Below, piece after piece: positions 18,633 to 27,045 of a stretch of DNA of 64,000 bases. The notes under the pieces are model-generated. The model made no database searches. It saw nothing but the letters and a program-made list of their open reading frames with translations, and was not told the origin of the DNA. The stretch is from NCBI RefSeq assembly GCF_031626495.1, contig NZ_JAMQOJ010000007.1, forward strand, positions 298,047-362,046, in the 5' to 3' direction. A program made the translations under genes and the position numbers. The stretch comes from Natrinema sp031626495. Lineage in GTDB: Archaea > Halobacteriota > Halobacteria > Halobacteriales > Natrialbaceae. Position 1 is the stretch's first letter; each line of letters opens with the position of its first letter.

Positions 18633-19829
18633 ATGAAGGCTGTCGTTCTCGCGGCGGGTCAGGGAACTCGAATGCGACCGCTGTCGGAATCGGTGCCGAA
18701 GCCGATGCTGCCGGTCGCCGATCGACCACTCGCCGCCCACACGGTAGACGCGGCTGTCGATGCCGGAGCCGACGAGATCGTCCTCGTCGTCGGCTACGAG
18801 GCCGAAACCGTCAGGGAGTACTTCGGTTCCGCGTACCGCGGCGTCCCGGTCTCCTACGCCGTTCAGGAGGAACAGGCCGGGACGGCCGACGCGGTCAACG
18901 CCGCCCGCGACCACCTCGAGGGGCCGTTCGCCGTCCTGAACGGCGACAACCTCTACGATCCGGCCGCGATCGACCGGCTGTTCGACGCCTGCCCGGCCGT
19001 CTGTGCGATCGAGGTCGCCGAGCCCAGCAACTACGGTGTGCTCAGCACCGCCGGCACGGACGGCGAGGCCGACCGGGTGACGGAGATCGTCGAGAAGCCC
19101 GCCGATCCGCCGACGAACCTCGCCAACGCCGGCGCGTACGCCTTTCCCGCGGCGGCGCGCGAGTGGCTCGAAGTGCCCGAGAGCGAGCGGGGCGAGCACG
19201 AAATCACCGACGTCGTCGCGCGCGTCATCGACGAGTTCGCTGTCACTCCCATCACACTCGAGCGGTGGCTGGACGTGGGCCGCCCCTGGGAACTTCTCGA
19301 GGCCAACGAGTGGAAGCTCGGTGAGCTCGAGCGCCGGATCGACGGCGACGTGAGCGAGGACGCCACGCTCGAGGGCGACGTGGTCGTCGAGGCGGGCGCG
19401 ACCGTCGACCCAGGCGTCGTGATCGAGGGGCCGGCCCTGATCCGCGAGGGTGCCGAAGTCGGCCCGAACGCATACGTGCGCGGTGCGACGCTGATCGGCC
19501 CGAACGCGGAAATCGGCCACGCCGTCGAGATCAAGAACAGCGTAATCTCGCGCGGCACGTCGGTCAGCCACCTCTCGTACGTCGGCGACAGCGTCCTCGG
19601 CCGGAACGTCAACTTCGGCGCGGGAACGAACGTCGCGAATCTGCGCCACGACGACGAAGATATTCGATTTACGGTCAAAGGCGAGCGCGTCTCGACGGGT
19701 CGCCGGAAGTTCGGCGTCGTCGCCGGGGATCGGGTCAAGACGGGAATCAATGCGAGTCTCTCGCCCGGGCTGAAACTCGGCACGGGGGCGACGACGCGAC
19801 CGGGGGAGAGCGTCGACCGGGATCGATAA
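18633..19829 (+). CDS. glmU: Bifunctional sugar-1-phosphate nucleotidylyltransferase/acetyltransferase (GlmU-like)
   Basis: From ATG 18633 the protein has 398 residues. The N-terminal nucleotidyltransferase shows VLAAGQGTRMRPLSESVPKPMLPV, the NTP and sugar-phosphate loop, and the metal-binding NGDN. The C-terminal part is a left-handed beta-helix of hexapeptide repeats (EDATLEGDVVVEAGATVDPG, then IGPNAEIGHAVEIKNSVI) as in acetyltransferases. Archaeal enzymes of this type make UDP-GlcNAc or another activated sugar for glycoprotein and S-layer glycans. The longer frame from 18348 runs inside the previous gene and is rejected as a start. Which sugar is used is not certain. Confidence 0.85.
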   Translation: MKAVVLAAGQGTRMRPLSESVPKPMLPVADRPLAAHTVDAAVDAGADEIVLVVGYEAETVREYFGSAYRGVPVSYAVQEEQAGTADAVNAARDHLEGPFAVLNGDNLYDPAAIDRLFDACPAVCAIEVAEPSNYGVLSTAGTDGEADRVTEIVEKPADPPTNLANAGAYAFPAAAREWLEVPESERGEHEITDVVARVIDEFAVTPITLERWLDVGRPWELLEANEWKLGELERRIDGDVSEDATLEGDVVVEAGATVDPGVVIEGPALIREGAEVGPNAYVRGATLIGPNAEIGHAVEIKNSVISRGTSVSHLSYVGDSVLGRNVNFGAGTNVANLRHDDEDIRFTVKGERVSTGRRKFGVVAGDRVKTGINASLSPGLKLGTGATTRPGESVDRDR

Positions 19830-19949
19830 CGGATCGGGCCCGAACCGGCAGCTAGCGTCGGGTCGACTTCCGTCCGACGCGACGCGGATTTTCCGGAAGC
19901 AGTTGCTCGGGCAACATCATTTAAGAAGTTGTGATAGTAGTTGGCTCGT

Positions 19950-20708
19950 ATGTCGACGTCGACGGTTCGCGGCACGATCAGGGGGATGGGGGAGCAAGCG
20001 AATCCGGCCTTCGCGGTGGCCGTCATCGCGGTGCCACTGGCCGCGCTCGGCTACGCGGTGACGATGGGCTCGGTCCAGCAACACACCTACGTCCACGTGA
20101 TGGCGGGGGTGCTCTGGACGGGGTTCGATATCTTCATCGGCACCGTGCTCGGCCCGGTGATCGGCGGCCTCGACGACGAGCAGAGTTCGGCCGTGTTCCA
20201 GCGGCTGACGCCCAAGACGGCGTTTCTGCTGCCGTCGCTGGCGTTCGTCACGATCGCTGGCGGCATCACGCTGGCCCAGCGCATCGGGATGTTTCCTCAC
20301 GCTGAACCGTGGCTGGCGCTGTTTACGGCGGCGAATCTGATTCCGATCCTGCTGTTGCTGGGGTGGCGTCTCGACGCCTGGGGCGACCGGCGCTGGCAGA
20401 TACCGTTCGTCCTCGCGACGGTCGGCTCGCTGGCCTGGGTCGCGCTCACGATCGGCGAGTTCGCAATGACCGAGCCCACGATCGCCGTCGCGCTCGGCAT
20501 CGTCACGATCCTCTCGGTCCAGGGCTTCGGCTTTCTGCTGCCCGGCGAACTGCGGATGTACAAGGAGATGCGATCCGCCAGCCCCGACCCGTCGATCATC
20601 GCCGCCATCGGCCAGCAGAACGCCATGCTCGGCGGTGTGCAGGGCTTTTTCCAACTGCTCCTGATCCTCGACATGGTCTACCTGCGCTACGGCGGCTTCC
20701 CGTTCTGA
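19950..20708 (+). CDS. Multi-pass membrane protein, unknown function
   Basis: From ATG 19950 this 252-residue protein has about seven hydrophobic helices and a short polar start. The segment QQHTYVHVMAGVLWTGFDIFIG with two His residues resembles the first helices of CopD/DUF2269-type proteins, some of which bind haem or copper. That resemblance is weak. It stands between a sugar nucleotidyltransferase and a convergent nitrilase, and neither suggests a role. A TTG three codons upstream is an alternative start. Confidence 0.6.
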   Translation: MSTSTVRGTIRGMGEQANPAFAVAVIAVPLAALGYAVTMGSVQQHTYVHVMAGVLWTGFDIFIGTVLGPVIGGLDDEQSSAVFQRLTPKTAFLLPSLAFVTIAGGITLAQRIGMFPHAEPWLALFTAANLIPILLLLGWRLDAWGDRRWQIPFVLATVGSLAWVALTIGEFAMTEPTIAVALGIVTILSVQGFGFLLPGELRMYKEMRSASPDPSIIAAIGQQNAMLGGVQGFFQLLLILDMVYLRYGGFPF

Positions 20709-20942
20709 CTCGAGGACGCCGGGAGCCCTGGCTCGAGCGGTCCGAAACGAAAGGGGCGAAAGGTGGGACGAGGAGACGGATGCGGGCGTTGCGCTCGGTC
20801 CCGGGAGCCGAGCGCGTGCGACGGGCCGGAGCGACGCGCAGTGCCGGTGTAGACGTGAAAAGCGCCTGTTGCCGGCATCCAGTGAAAAGAGGTGCCGAAA
20901 TAAAAAGTCAGCGGTCGACACCCGGCCGGGGTGATCGGCAGC

Positions 20943-21803
20943 CTACAGCCGCCGATCGCGAAGCGCCGGGAACTCCGCGCGAACCTCGGCGACCGTCGCC
21001 GGATCGATCTCGGTCGTCACCAGCGCCGGCTCGTCGCCGCTCGAGGCCAGCGAGACGCCCCACGGGTCGTAGACGCTCGAGCGGCCGAGCAGCGTGGCGT
21101 CCTCGAAGTCGCCGGCCCCGTTGATCGTGGCGACGTAGGCCTGATTCTCGATCGCGCGGGCCCGCGAAAGCGTCTTCCAGTGCTCGATACGGGGGTAGGG
21201 CCACGCGCTCGGGACGAGAACCAGTTCGACGCCGTCGTCGACCAGTCGCCGGTAGAGTTCCGGGAACCGCAGGTCGTAACAGGTCGTCACGCCGACGGTG
21301 AGGCCGCCGATCGTCGCCGTCTCGATGCGCTCGCCGGGGACGAGCAGTTCGGATTCCGCCGACTCGTAGCCGAATAGGTGATGTTTCCGATAGACGAGTC
21401 GCAGCTCACCGCTGGCGTCGAACAGCGCTGCGGTGTTGGCAAGTCCCTCGTCGGCGGGCGTGTCGACGGCCTCGGTCGCCGCCAGATCCTCGACGATGCT
21501 GCCCGCGAGGACGGCGATCTCCTTCTCGGCCGCAGCCTCACGGAGTTGGGTGAAAGTCTCGCCGTCGAACGGCTCGGCGTTGCGCGCGTAGAGGTCGAAC
21601 GCGAAGTACCCGACGTTGAACAGTTCCGGAAGCGCGACGAGGTCCGCACCACGGTCGGCGGCCCGCGACACCGCCGCCAGCGCTCGGTCGACGTTCGACT
21701 CGACCTCGCCGGCCTCGACGCGTATCTGGGCGAGCGCGAGCGTGAGCCCGTCGCCGTCACCGCCGGCGTCGCCGTCGTCTCCGCCGCCTGTCTCGAGAGT
21801 CAT
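20943..21803 (-). CDS. Carbon-nitrogen hydrolase (nitrilase/omega-amidase family)
   Basis: This 286-residue protein carries the Glu-Lys-Cys triad of nitrilase-superfamily amidases: Glu in LVALPELFNVGYF, Lys in LRLVYRKHHLFGYE, and Cys in VGVTTCYDLRFPELYR. After the Cys, PSAWPYPRIEHWKTLSRARAIEN is the usual family continuation. Omega-amidases and carbamoyl-amino-acid hydrolases are the likely classes; no neighbour narrows the substrate. The N-terminus adds a Gly/Asp-rich stretch of about 18 residues before the domain, so a later start is possible. Confidence 0.88.
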   Translation of the reverse strand: MTLETGGGDDGDAGGDGDGLTLALAQIRVEAGEVESNVDRALAAVSRAADRGADLVALPELFNVGYFAFDLYARNAEPFDGETFTQLREAAAEKEIAVLAGSIVEDLAATEAVDTPADEGLANTAALFDASGELRLVYRKHHLFGYESAESELLVPGERIETATIGGLTVGVTTCYDLRFPELYRRLVDDGVELVLVPSAWPYPRIEHWKTLSRARAIENQAYVATINGAGDFEDATLLGRSSVYDPWGVSLASSGDEPALVTTEIDPATVAEVRAEFPALRDRRL

Positions 21804-21830
21804 ATGCTGACAGTGGCCGCCCCACCACCG

Positions 21831-22265
21831 TTACTGTGTCGTCTGGAGGTGGCGCTCGAGCGCCCGCTGAAGGTTCTCGAGTTCGGAGTCCAGATTCCGC
21901 TTGAAGAACTTCTCGACGCCGGGCAGTTTACCGTCGACGACGAAGTAGTTCACGAGGCGGGCGCCGTCGTCTGTCTCGATGATCTCGTGTTCGCCGGTGA
22001 CCTCCATCACTTTCGACTTCCCGACGAATTTGACGTACTCCGGTGGCGTCCGAGTGACGTCTTCGGTGTCGACGCGGACCGTCTTCCGGACGAGCGGAAT
22101 GGGGAGCTCGACGTGCCAGGTGACCCGGCGGCCGTCGGGATCGTCCACGGAATACTCGTCGACGACGCTGATCGCCCGGGCCCGGTTCGACGGGTCCGCG
22201 ATGAATTCCCACACCCGTTCCGGCGACGCGTCCACGTCGAACGACCGGTCGACCCGTACAGTCAT
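21831..22265 (-). CDS. SRPBCC (START-like) family protein
   Basis: From ATG 22265 this is a 144-residue protein beginning MTVRVDRSFDVDASPERVWEFIADPSNRA, the typical start of polyketide-cyclase/SRPBCC proteins. These proteins form a deep hydrophobic cavity and bind lipids, polyketides or other small molecules. The C-terminus (VEKFFKRNLDSELENLQRALERHL) is the long family helix. The longer upstream frame to 22436 runs into the neighbouring HTH gene and is rejected. A second SRPBCC protein is encoded at 54972. Confidence 0.82.
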   Translation of the reverse strand: MTVRVDRSFDVDASPERVWEFIADPSNRARAISVVDEYSVDDPDGRRVTWHVELPIPLVRKTVRVDTEDVTRTPPEYVKFVGKSKVMEVTGEHEIIETDDGARLVNYFVVDGKLPGVEKFFKRNLDSELENLQRALERHLQTTQ

Positions 22266-22390
22266 GCCCGTACGTGAGCGATTGTCGGATAAAAATGCGG
22301 TGGACCGGCGGGGGTCGCCGGCTCGAGCGGCAGCGACCGGATCGGGGGTGTGCTCCGGTACGCGAGCGAGCGCTGACGTGGTGACGACGA

Positions 22391-22615
22391 TCAGCTGATC
22401 GTGACTCGCCAGGTCGTCGACCGGGCACGACCCCATTTCTCGATGTCGACCTCGTCTGCTTTCTCCGCGAGGTGTGGCAGGCGAGCGCCGACCTGTTTCG
22501 ACGAGAGTCCGATCGCGTCCGCGATGTTTTTCGCCCGGAAATACTGCTCGCCGCGGGCGGCGCTCTCGCGGAGGTACGAGATGATCTGTCGCTCTTCGTC
22601 GGAGTAGTCGGTCAT
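22391..22615 (-). CDS. Small winged-helix protein (DUF7123-like)
   Basis: This 74-residue haloarchaeal protein is a single helix-turn-helix domain: SDEERQIISYLRESAARGEQYFRAKNIADAIGLSSKQVGARLPHLAEKADEV. It resembles a haloarchaeal family that I recall as DUF7123. It has no ligand domain, so it may be a basal or constitutive DNA-binding protein. It lies 125 nt upstream of the SRPBCC gene on the same strand. Confidence 0.75.
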   Translation of the reverse strand: MTDYSDEERQIISYLRESAARGEQYFRAKNIADAIGLSSKQVGARLPHLAEKADEVDIEKWGRARSTTWRVTIS

Positions 22616-22744
22616 CGTCCGTACGCTACACTAGGGGACCGTCGGTCTTAACTCTTAACGGCTAACAGTACAGGTTCGTCGCTACTCGAGTCGTGTATCC
22701 GGAGACGACAGTGGCGAACCGAGACCGACGCGAGCCCGTCGGCG

Positions 22745-22930
22745 TCAGTCCCAGTAGAGGTGGATGCCGACGACCGCCAGCGAGCTAAAGAGAACGGCGG
22801 CGGCGAAGCCCCAGGCGGCCGTGACATCGGGTGCGCCGGTCAGCATCAACAGCGCGCCGATCACCGCGAGTGCGCTCAGTGCGAGCGCCAGTCCAACGCC
22901 CTTGTCCGTCGATTCGGATTGCGTAGCCAT
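22745..22930 (-). CDS. Small two-helix membrane protein (DUF7525-like)
   Basis: From ATG 22930 this 61-residue protein has a short polar start (MATQSESTDKGVG) and two transmembrane helices joined by a short loop (MLTGAPDVTAAWG). Similar proteins are widespread in haloarchaea; the family name is recalled, not verified. The longer frame from 22969 adds only basic residues that look non-coding. No function is known. Confidence 0.65.
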   Translation of the reverse strand: MATQSESTDKGVGLALALSALAVIGALLMLTGAPDVTAAWGFAAAVLFSSLAVVGIHLYWD

Positions 22931-23045
22931 GCTCGGGCGTTGTGTGTGGGGTCTCTTAACTTCACTCATTCCTGACCGATCCGTCGAGCGATGGCCGATC
23001 CTCGAGACGCGGATCGGATGCCGGGACCGTGTTGCGGGCGCCGTG

Positions 23046-24077
23046 TCACTTGATCGTCGTGTGCTCGGACTCCTCGTTGAGCGCGAGGTTGGCCGCGATC
23101 TCGGCGTTTCGCATGGCGTACTGAGCGGTCTGCTGGAGGCTGACGAGCACCTCGCGGATGCGAAGCAGGTCCTCGTTGTCCATCTCCGGCAGTTCCGTGA
23201 GGATCTCCTGCTCGAGGTCGGAAATGTCGTGGAACAGCGACCGGACCTCGTTGGACTTGTTGTAGTCGCGTTCGACGGCCGCCTCGACGGCTCTCGAGGT
23301 AATTTCGTCGACGAGATCGTTCAGCTCCCGGATGTCACGCATCACCGAGCTGTCGACGTTGAGAGAGTGGCCTTCCGTCTCGATGACGATCTCGGCGATG
23401 TCCTCGGCGTTGTCGGCGGTCAGCTCGAGGTTCTTCGCGATCGAGCGGTAGCCGATCAGCGGGAAGCCGCTGTTGAGACCGACTGCGCGGGCGAGGTTCG
23501 GGTTCTGGTAGGCCGTGAAGATCAGTCGCAGCAGGAGGACGAAGATTTTGTTCGCCTGCCGTTCCCGGTTCAGGGCGCGCTGGGCCAGATCGGGGTTGCC
23601 GTGGGCCAGCGCCTTGATCCCCTCGCCGCGCATCGTCTGGCCGGTCCGTTCTAAGCGCTCGAGCAGGTTGTCGAGGGTGAAGTCCTCGGGGTCGACCGAA
23701 CAGCGGATCGAGATGCTCTCGGGGGTCTCCTCGATGACGCCCAGTCCCATCAGCTGGGTTTCGGCCTGATAGACCGCGTTGATGTGGTCGGACTCGAGGG
23801 CGCCGTCTTCGCGCTCGATGCGGATGATGCGTCGTCCGAGGACGTACTGTGCGACGATCGCGCGCTCGACGGCGTCGGCGTCGAGATCGTCGGTGTGGAT
23901 GATCGCTTCCGTTTCCTCCGTACTCGCGGACTCGGGCATCACGGTCAGCGTGCCCTTGCCGCTCGTCCGTAACGACACTTCGTCGCCCTTCTCGACGCCG
24001 TGCTCGGATGCCCACTCCGCGGGGAGCGTCATCGCGAGCGTCGACGGACCGAGTCGTTGCACTTTCCGCGTTTCCAT
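23046..24077 (-). CDS. phoU: PhoU-family phosphate uptake regulator with N-terminal AbrB-like domain
   Basis: This 343-residue protein starts with METRKVQRLGPSTLAMTLPAEWASEHGVEKGDEVSLR, a SpoVT/AbrB-like swapped-hairpin DNA-binding domain (about residues 1-45). Two PhoU helical-bundle repeats follow (about 115-215 and 220-325), with acidic metal-binding patches. The architecture is common in archaea, where such proteins are thought to control phosphate uptake genes directly. No pst genes lie next to it. The region upstream is very AT-rich and holds two copies of tatatggt, possibly its own control site. Confidence 0.88.
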   Translation of the reverse strand: METRKVQRLGPSTLAMTLPAEWASEHGVEKGDEVSLRTSGKGTLTVMPESASTEETEAIIHTDDLDADAVERAIVAQYVLGRRIIRIEREDGALESDHINAVYQAETQLMGLGVIEETPESISIRCSVDPEDFTLDNLLERLERTGQTMRGEGIKALAHGNPDLAQRALNRERQANKIFVLLLRLIFTAYQNPNLARAVGLNSGFPLIGYRSIAKNLELTADNAEDIAEIVIETEGHSLNVDSSVMRDIRELNDLVDEITSRAVEAAVERDYNKSNEVRSLFHDISDLEQEILTELPEMDNEDLLRIREVLVSLQQTAQYAMRNAEIAANLALNEESEHTTIK

Positions 24078-24208
24078 ATCCCCCTCTATGATCGACCCGA
24101 CCTTAATCTTGACTATATGGTCATTATATATCGTCGCATCGTTATATGGTTGAGTTATACGGTCCGGTCACGGTCCTCCTTAAACAACACGGCCGCCGAC
24201 GGCTGCAT
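24078..24208 (-). promoter_or_regulatory. AT-rich promoter region of phoU with repeated tatatggt
   Basis: The motif tatatggt occurs at about 24114-24121 and again near 24143-24150 within an otherwise AT-rich stretch (including attatatatcg), between phoU and the convergent NAD-kinase-like gene. It could hold the TATA box and a direct-repeat operator. This is suggested only by position and repetition. Confidence 0.35.
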
Positions 24209-25399
24209 CTAGAAGACTTTCACCAGGCGGGTAGTGAACCGTCCCGTCCGCACCTGCGTCCAGCCCCGGAGCCGGTCGTCGAGTTCGGCGTCGGCGGTAT
24301 CGACGCGCAGGGAATCGATCCCGTCCAGTTTCTCCCCCGACGCGACGACGGCGATTTCGTCGGCTCGCCGGATCACCGGCGGCGAGATCTGGTGATTTCC
24401 CCGACCGAAAATGAATCCCTGACCGCCGATCGGCGAGACGACGACCGTGATCGGCTCCGCGAGGACCGCGAGGATCTCCGACTCCGACGCGTCGCGGGCG
24501 AGGACCTCGCCGGGCCGACCAGTCGAATCTCCGTCGCCCCCGCTCTCGGCTGACCCGCCGGCCTCGGTATCTGAGGCGGCCCGCCAGACGTCGACGCCCA
24601 GCGGCGACGGGTCGATGCCCAGTTCCGTCTCGATCGCGCCGACGGTGCTGCCGGGACCGAAGACGTAGGTTCGGCCCGGTTCGACCTCGCGAGCGAAACC
24701 GGCTGCCAGCGAGTCGACGCTGCCGCTCGAGACCTGCTTGCCCGACTGCACGTCCGGCGCGACGGGAACGGGCACGATAGCCTGCAGTTCCGTCCGGACC
24801 TCGCCCTCGCGATAGGCGTCTTCGTCGATGTCGTTGACCTCGCGGGCTTCGACGCGGTCGAACTCGGCGGCGATTCGGCCCGCGTCGGCCGGCGTCACGC
24901 CGAACACCGAGGAATAAATCTTGACGCCCGCCGGCACGCCGAGCATCGGCGTCTCGTCCGCGGCCGCCTCCTCGAGCACGGTCGCGACGTCGACGGCGGT
25001 CCCGTCGCCGCCGACGAACAGGACGAGATCCACGCCCCGCTCGAGCAAGGCACGGACGGCCGCGCGGGTGTCGGCTGCCGTCGTCTCCGCCGTCGCGGGA
25101 TCGGCGACGCTCGCCGGCCCGTCGACAGCGGCGTCCGCCGCAGTCGCTGGATCGTAGACGACTGTAGGCTCGTAGCCGGCATCCCGCGCCGCACGCTCAC
25201 CCATCACGCCTGCGGCCGTGTAGACGGAGAGATCGGGAGCGCGCCGGTACAACGATCGAAGCGCCTCGCGCGCCCGCTCCGGGGCTCGCGGCTCGGCACC
25301 GCGACGGCGCGCCTCCTCGAGTTTTCCGTCGGTTCCCTTCAGCCCGACCCGACCGCCCATCCCCGCAATCGGGTTGACGACGACACCGATGGACTCCAT
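24209..25399 (-). CDS. ATP-NAD kinase family protein
   Basis: From ATG 25399 this 396-residue protein starts MESIGVVVNPIAGMGGRVGLKGTDG, as in the COG3199-type NAD-kinase relatives. The nucleotide-binding loop GGDGTAVDVATVLEEAA is present in the middle, and the C-terminus has an NADK-like segment (VVVSPIGGQGFIFGRGNHQISPPVI). Family members phosphorylate NAD or related acceptors, but this long subgroup is not well characterised. Alternative starts upstream use GTG. A Gly/Ser/Asp-rich insert lies at about residues 290-310. Confidence 0.8.
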   Translation of the reverse strand: MESIGVVVNPIAGMGGRVGLKGTDGKLEEARRRGAEPRAPERAREALRSLYRRAPDLSVYTAAGVMGERAARDAGYEPTVVYDPATAADAAVDGPASVADPATAETTAADTRAAVRALLERGVDLVLFVGGDGTAVDVATVLEEAAADETPMLGVPAGVKIYSSVFGVTPADAGRIAAEFDRVEAREVNDIDEDAYREGEVRTELQAIVPVPVAPDVQSGKQVSSGSVDSLAAGFAREVEPGRTYVFGPGSTVGAIETELGIDPSPLGVDVWRAASDTEAGGSAESGGDGDSTGRPGEVLARDASESEILAVLAEPITVVVSPIGGQGFIFGRGNHQISPPVIRRADEIAVVASGEKLDGIDSLRVDTADAELDDRLRGWTQVRTGRFTTRLVKVF

Positions 25400-25585
25400 A
25401 CCGATCACTGGGCGCGCCAGCCGGAAAGCCGTATCGTGTCCCGTTCGGTGCGATTTCGTCGGGCTCGAGGCTCACCAGGGGAGTCGGTGGGACCCCTCTC
25501 GCTCCGCGGTCGACGCAACCGACGAGCGAGCGGTGACTGACGCGATTTCTGAAGGATTAAGGGGGACGGGGACCGATCGGCGATC

Positions 25586-25711
25586 ATGAACGCACTGCAC
25601 GCCGCCGTTCTCGCGACGGAAACGGAACTGCCGATGACCGTGGTCGGCTGGGGCGCACTCGTCCTCGGTCTCATCGTGACGATCGCCTGGGTCGCGTATC
25701 TGTACCGCTAG
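25586..25711 (+). CDS. 41-residue single-span membrane protein
   Basis: A short frame starting at ATG 25586 encodes MNALHAAVLATETELP followed by a hydrophobic helix (about residues 18-38) and ending YLYR. It has a plausible haloarchaeal composition, lies 187 nt from the divergent NAD-kinase-like gene, and its TAG stop (25709-25711) overlaps the stop of the convergent gene. Such peptides are common in haloarchaea but rarely annotated. No function can be assigned. Confidence 0.55.
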   Translation: MNALHAAVLATETELPMTVVGWGALVLGLIVTIAWVAYLYR

Positions 25712-26403
25712 CGCTCGTCGTTCGGCGAGTCGACCCGCTCGCGGAGCCACGCGGCCGCTTCCTCGACCGTCGTTTCGTCCGTACTCCTGAGTTCGAGCCG
25801 AACCGACTCGCCCGGATAGCTCCCGATGGCGATATCGAACCGTTCGCGAACGTCGGCGATCCGATCGAGCAGCGCGCTCTCCGGTTCGTCGGCGATCACC
25901 GTCTCCCGATAGGTCGGCGTCCCGGCGAACTCGTCGGCGATCGTCTCGAACATCGCCTTCATCTCCGTTGGCACGCCGGGGAGGACGTAGACGCTCTCGA
26001 GGGCTGCGCCGGGGGCGACGCCCGCCTCGTTGTGCAGCGCTCGCGCCCCGGCCGGAAGCTCCGTCGTCCCCGAGGCGAGATCGCCGCGCGCGTAGCCGTT
26101 TTCCTCGAGCCAGGCCAGCGCGGCGTCGTGTTCTTCGACCGAGCGCCCGAGCGCGGCCGCGACGCCCTCCATGGTGAGATCGTCGTGAGTCGGACCGAGC
26201 CCGCCGGTGACGATGACGGCGTCGTACTCGGCGCGGTACTCGTTGACGACGCGAGCGATGTCGCCGACGCGGTCCGGAACCGTCGTGACGCGCTCGACCG
26301 TGACGCCGCGGTCGTCGAGTTGCTCGCAGAGCCACGTTGCGTTCGTGTCCGTCGTTCGTCCGGCGAGCAGTTCGTCGCCGACCGTCACGACCGCGACTTT
26401 CAT
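25708..26403 (-). CDS. CinA/MoCF-domain protein (competence/damage-inducible A-like)
   Basis: From ATG 26403 this 231-residue protein has MKVAVVTVGDELLAGRTTDTNATWLCEQL, then VIVTGGLGPTHDDLTMEGVAAALGR, both diagnostic of the MoaB/Mog-type MoCF domain of CinA proteins. It lacks the C-terminal nicotinamide-nucleotide amidase domain of full-length CinA, which is normal in archaea. A role in molybdopterin or nucleotide chemistry is possible but unproven. The longer frame to 26718 reads through the divergent promoter and is rejected. Confidence 0.85.
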   Translation of the reverse strand: MKVAVVTVGDELLAGRTTDTNATWLCEQLDDRGVTVERVTTVPDRVGDIARVVNEYRAEYDAVIVTGGLGPTHDDLTMEGVAAALGRSVEEHDAALAWLEENGYARGDLASGTTELPAGARALHNEAGVAPGAALESVYVLPGVPTEMKAMFETIADEFAGTPTYRETVIADEPESALLDRIADVRERFDIAIGSYPGESVRLELRSTDETTVEEAAAWLRERVDSPNDER

Positions 26404-26515
26404 ACCGCGTCGTTCGAGCCGGGTCCTCAAATGCGTCTCGCTCGCCGCGCCATCGGGGTCGACCCAATCGTCGCGTCTGCGGAGTGACACCATTCGAGTA
26501 ATCACACATAAAAGA

Positions 26516-26564
26516 TACTCTCGATAACCACAAGATTCAATTCTGATAATTGGTAACGAGAGTA
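26516..26564. promoter_or_regulatory. Imperfect inverted repeat, putative operator of the downstream regulator
   Basis: Left arm TACTCTCGATAACCA (26516-26530) and right arm TGGTAACGAGAGTA (26551-26564, reverse complement TACTCTCGTTACCA) form a near-perfect palindrome separated by a 20-nt AT-rich loop. It ends two bases before the ATG of the winged-helix gene at 26567 and lies in a divergent promoter region. The position suggests autoregulation (inference). Confidence 0.55.
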
Positions 26565-26566
26565 CT

Positions 26567-26923
26567 ATGTCTCGGAGTCGGACACAAGAAGACGACGCGG
26601 ATTCAGCTGCAGTCCTCTCCGCGCTGGGGAGCAAATACAGCGCTGAAATCCTCTGTGCCGCGGGGACGCCGAAATCGGCGCAGGCACTGAGTGAAGCGAT
26701 CGAGATTCCGATCGCCACCTGCTACCGCCGGATCGAAGAGCTCGTCGACGCCGGACTGTTAACCTGCGAGGGGCGGCAGCTCTCCGACGAGGGGCGACGA
26801 ACGAACATCTACCGGCGAACGCTCGACGAGATCGAGATCGACTTCTCGGACGAGGCGCCCGAGTTCTCGCGAAAACGCCGTACCGAGGCCAAAAACAGGC
26901 TCCAGGATCAGCTCGAGGACTGA
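26567..26923 (+). CDS. Winged-helix transcriptional regulator
   Basis: This 118-residue protein has a central winged helix: LGSKYSAEILCAAGTPKSAQALSEAIEIPIATCYRRIEELVDAGLLTCEG (about residues 20-68), a standard ArsR/HTH_20 pattern. A charged tail follows (SRKRRTEAKNRLQDQLED). There is no obvious metal-site Cys cluster, as only single cysteines are seen. The imperfect palindrome ending two bases upstream is a likely binding site. The nearest divergent gene is the CinA-type gene; the downstream propeller gene is another candidate target. Confidence 0.85.
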   Translation: MSRSRTQEDDADSAAVLSALGSKYSAEILCAAGTPKSAQALSEAIEIPIATCYRRIEELVDAGLLTCEGRQLSDEGRRTNIYRRTLDEIEIDFSDEAPEFSRKRRTEAKNRLQDQLED

Positions 26924-27045
26924 ACGACTACGGCCGGCGCGGTGAAAACGCAGCTATCCGGGTCACGGGTCGCTTCCCCGTGGATTCTCCGAAACATTAG
27001 AACGTCTACACTATTTATCCCTCCCCAGCCGTTTCCGTAGGTTGC

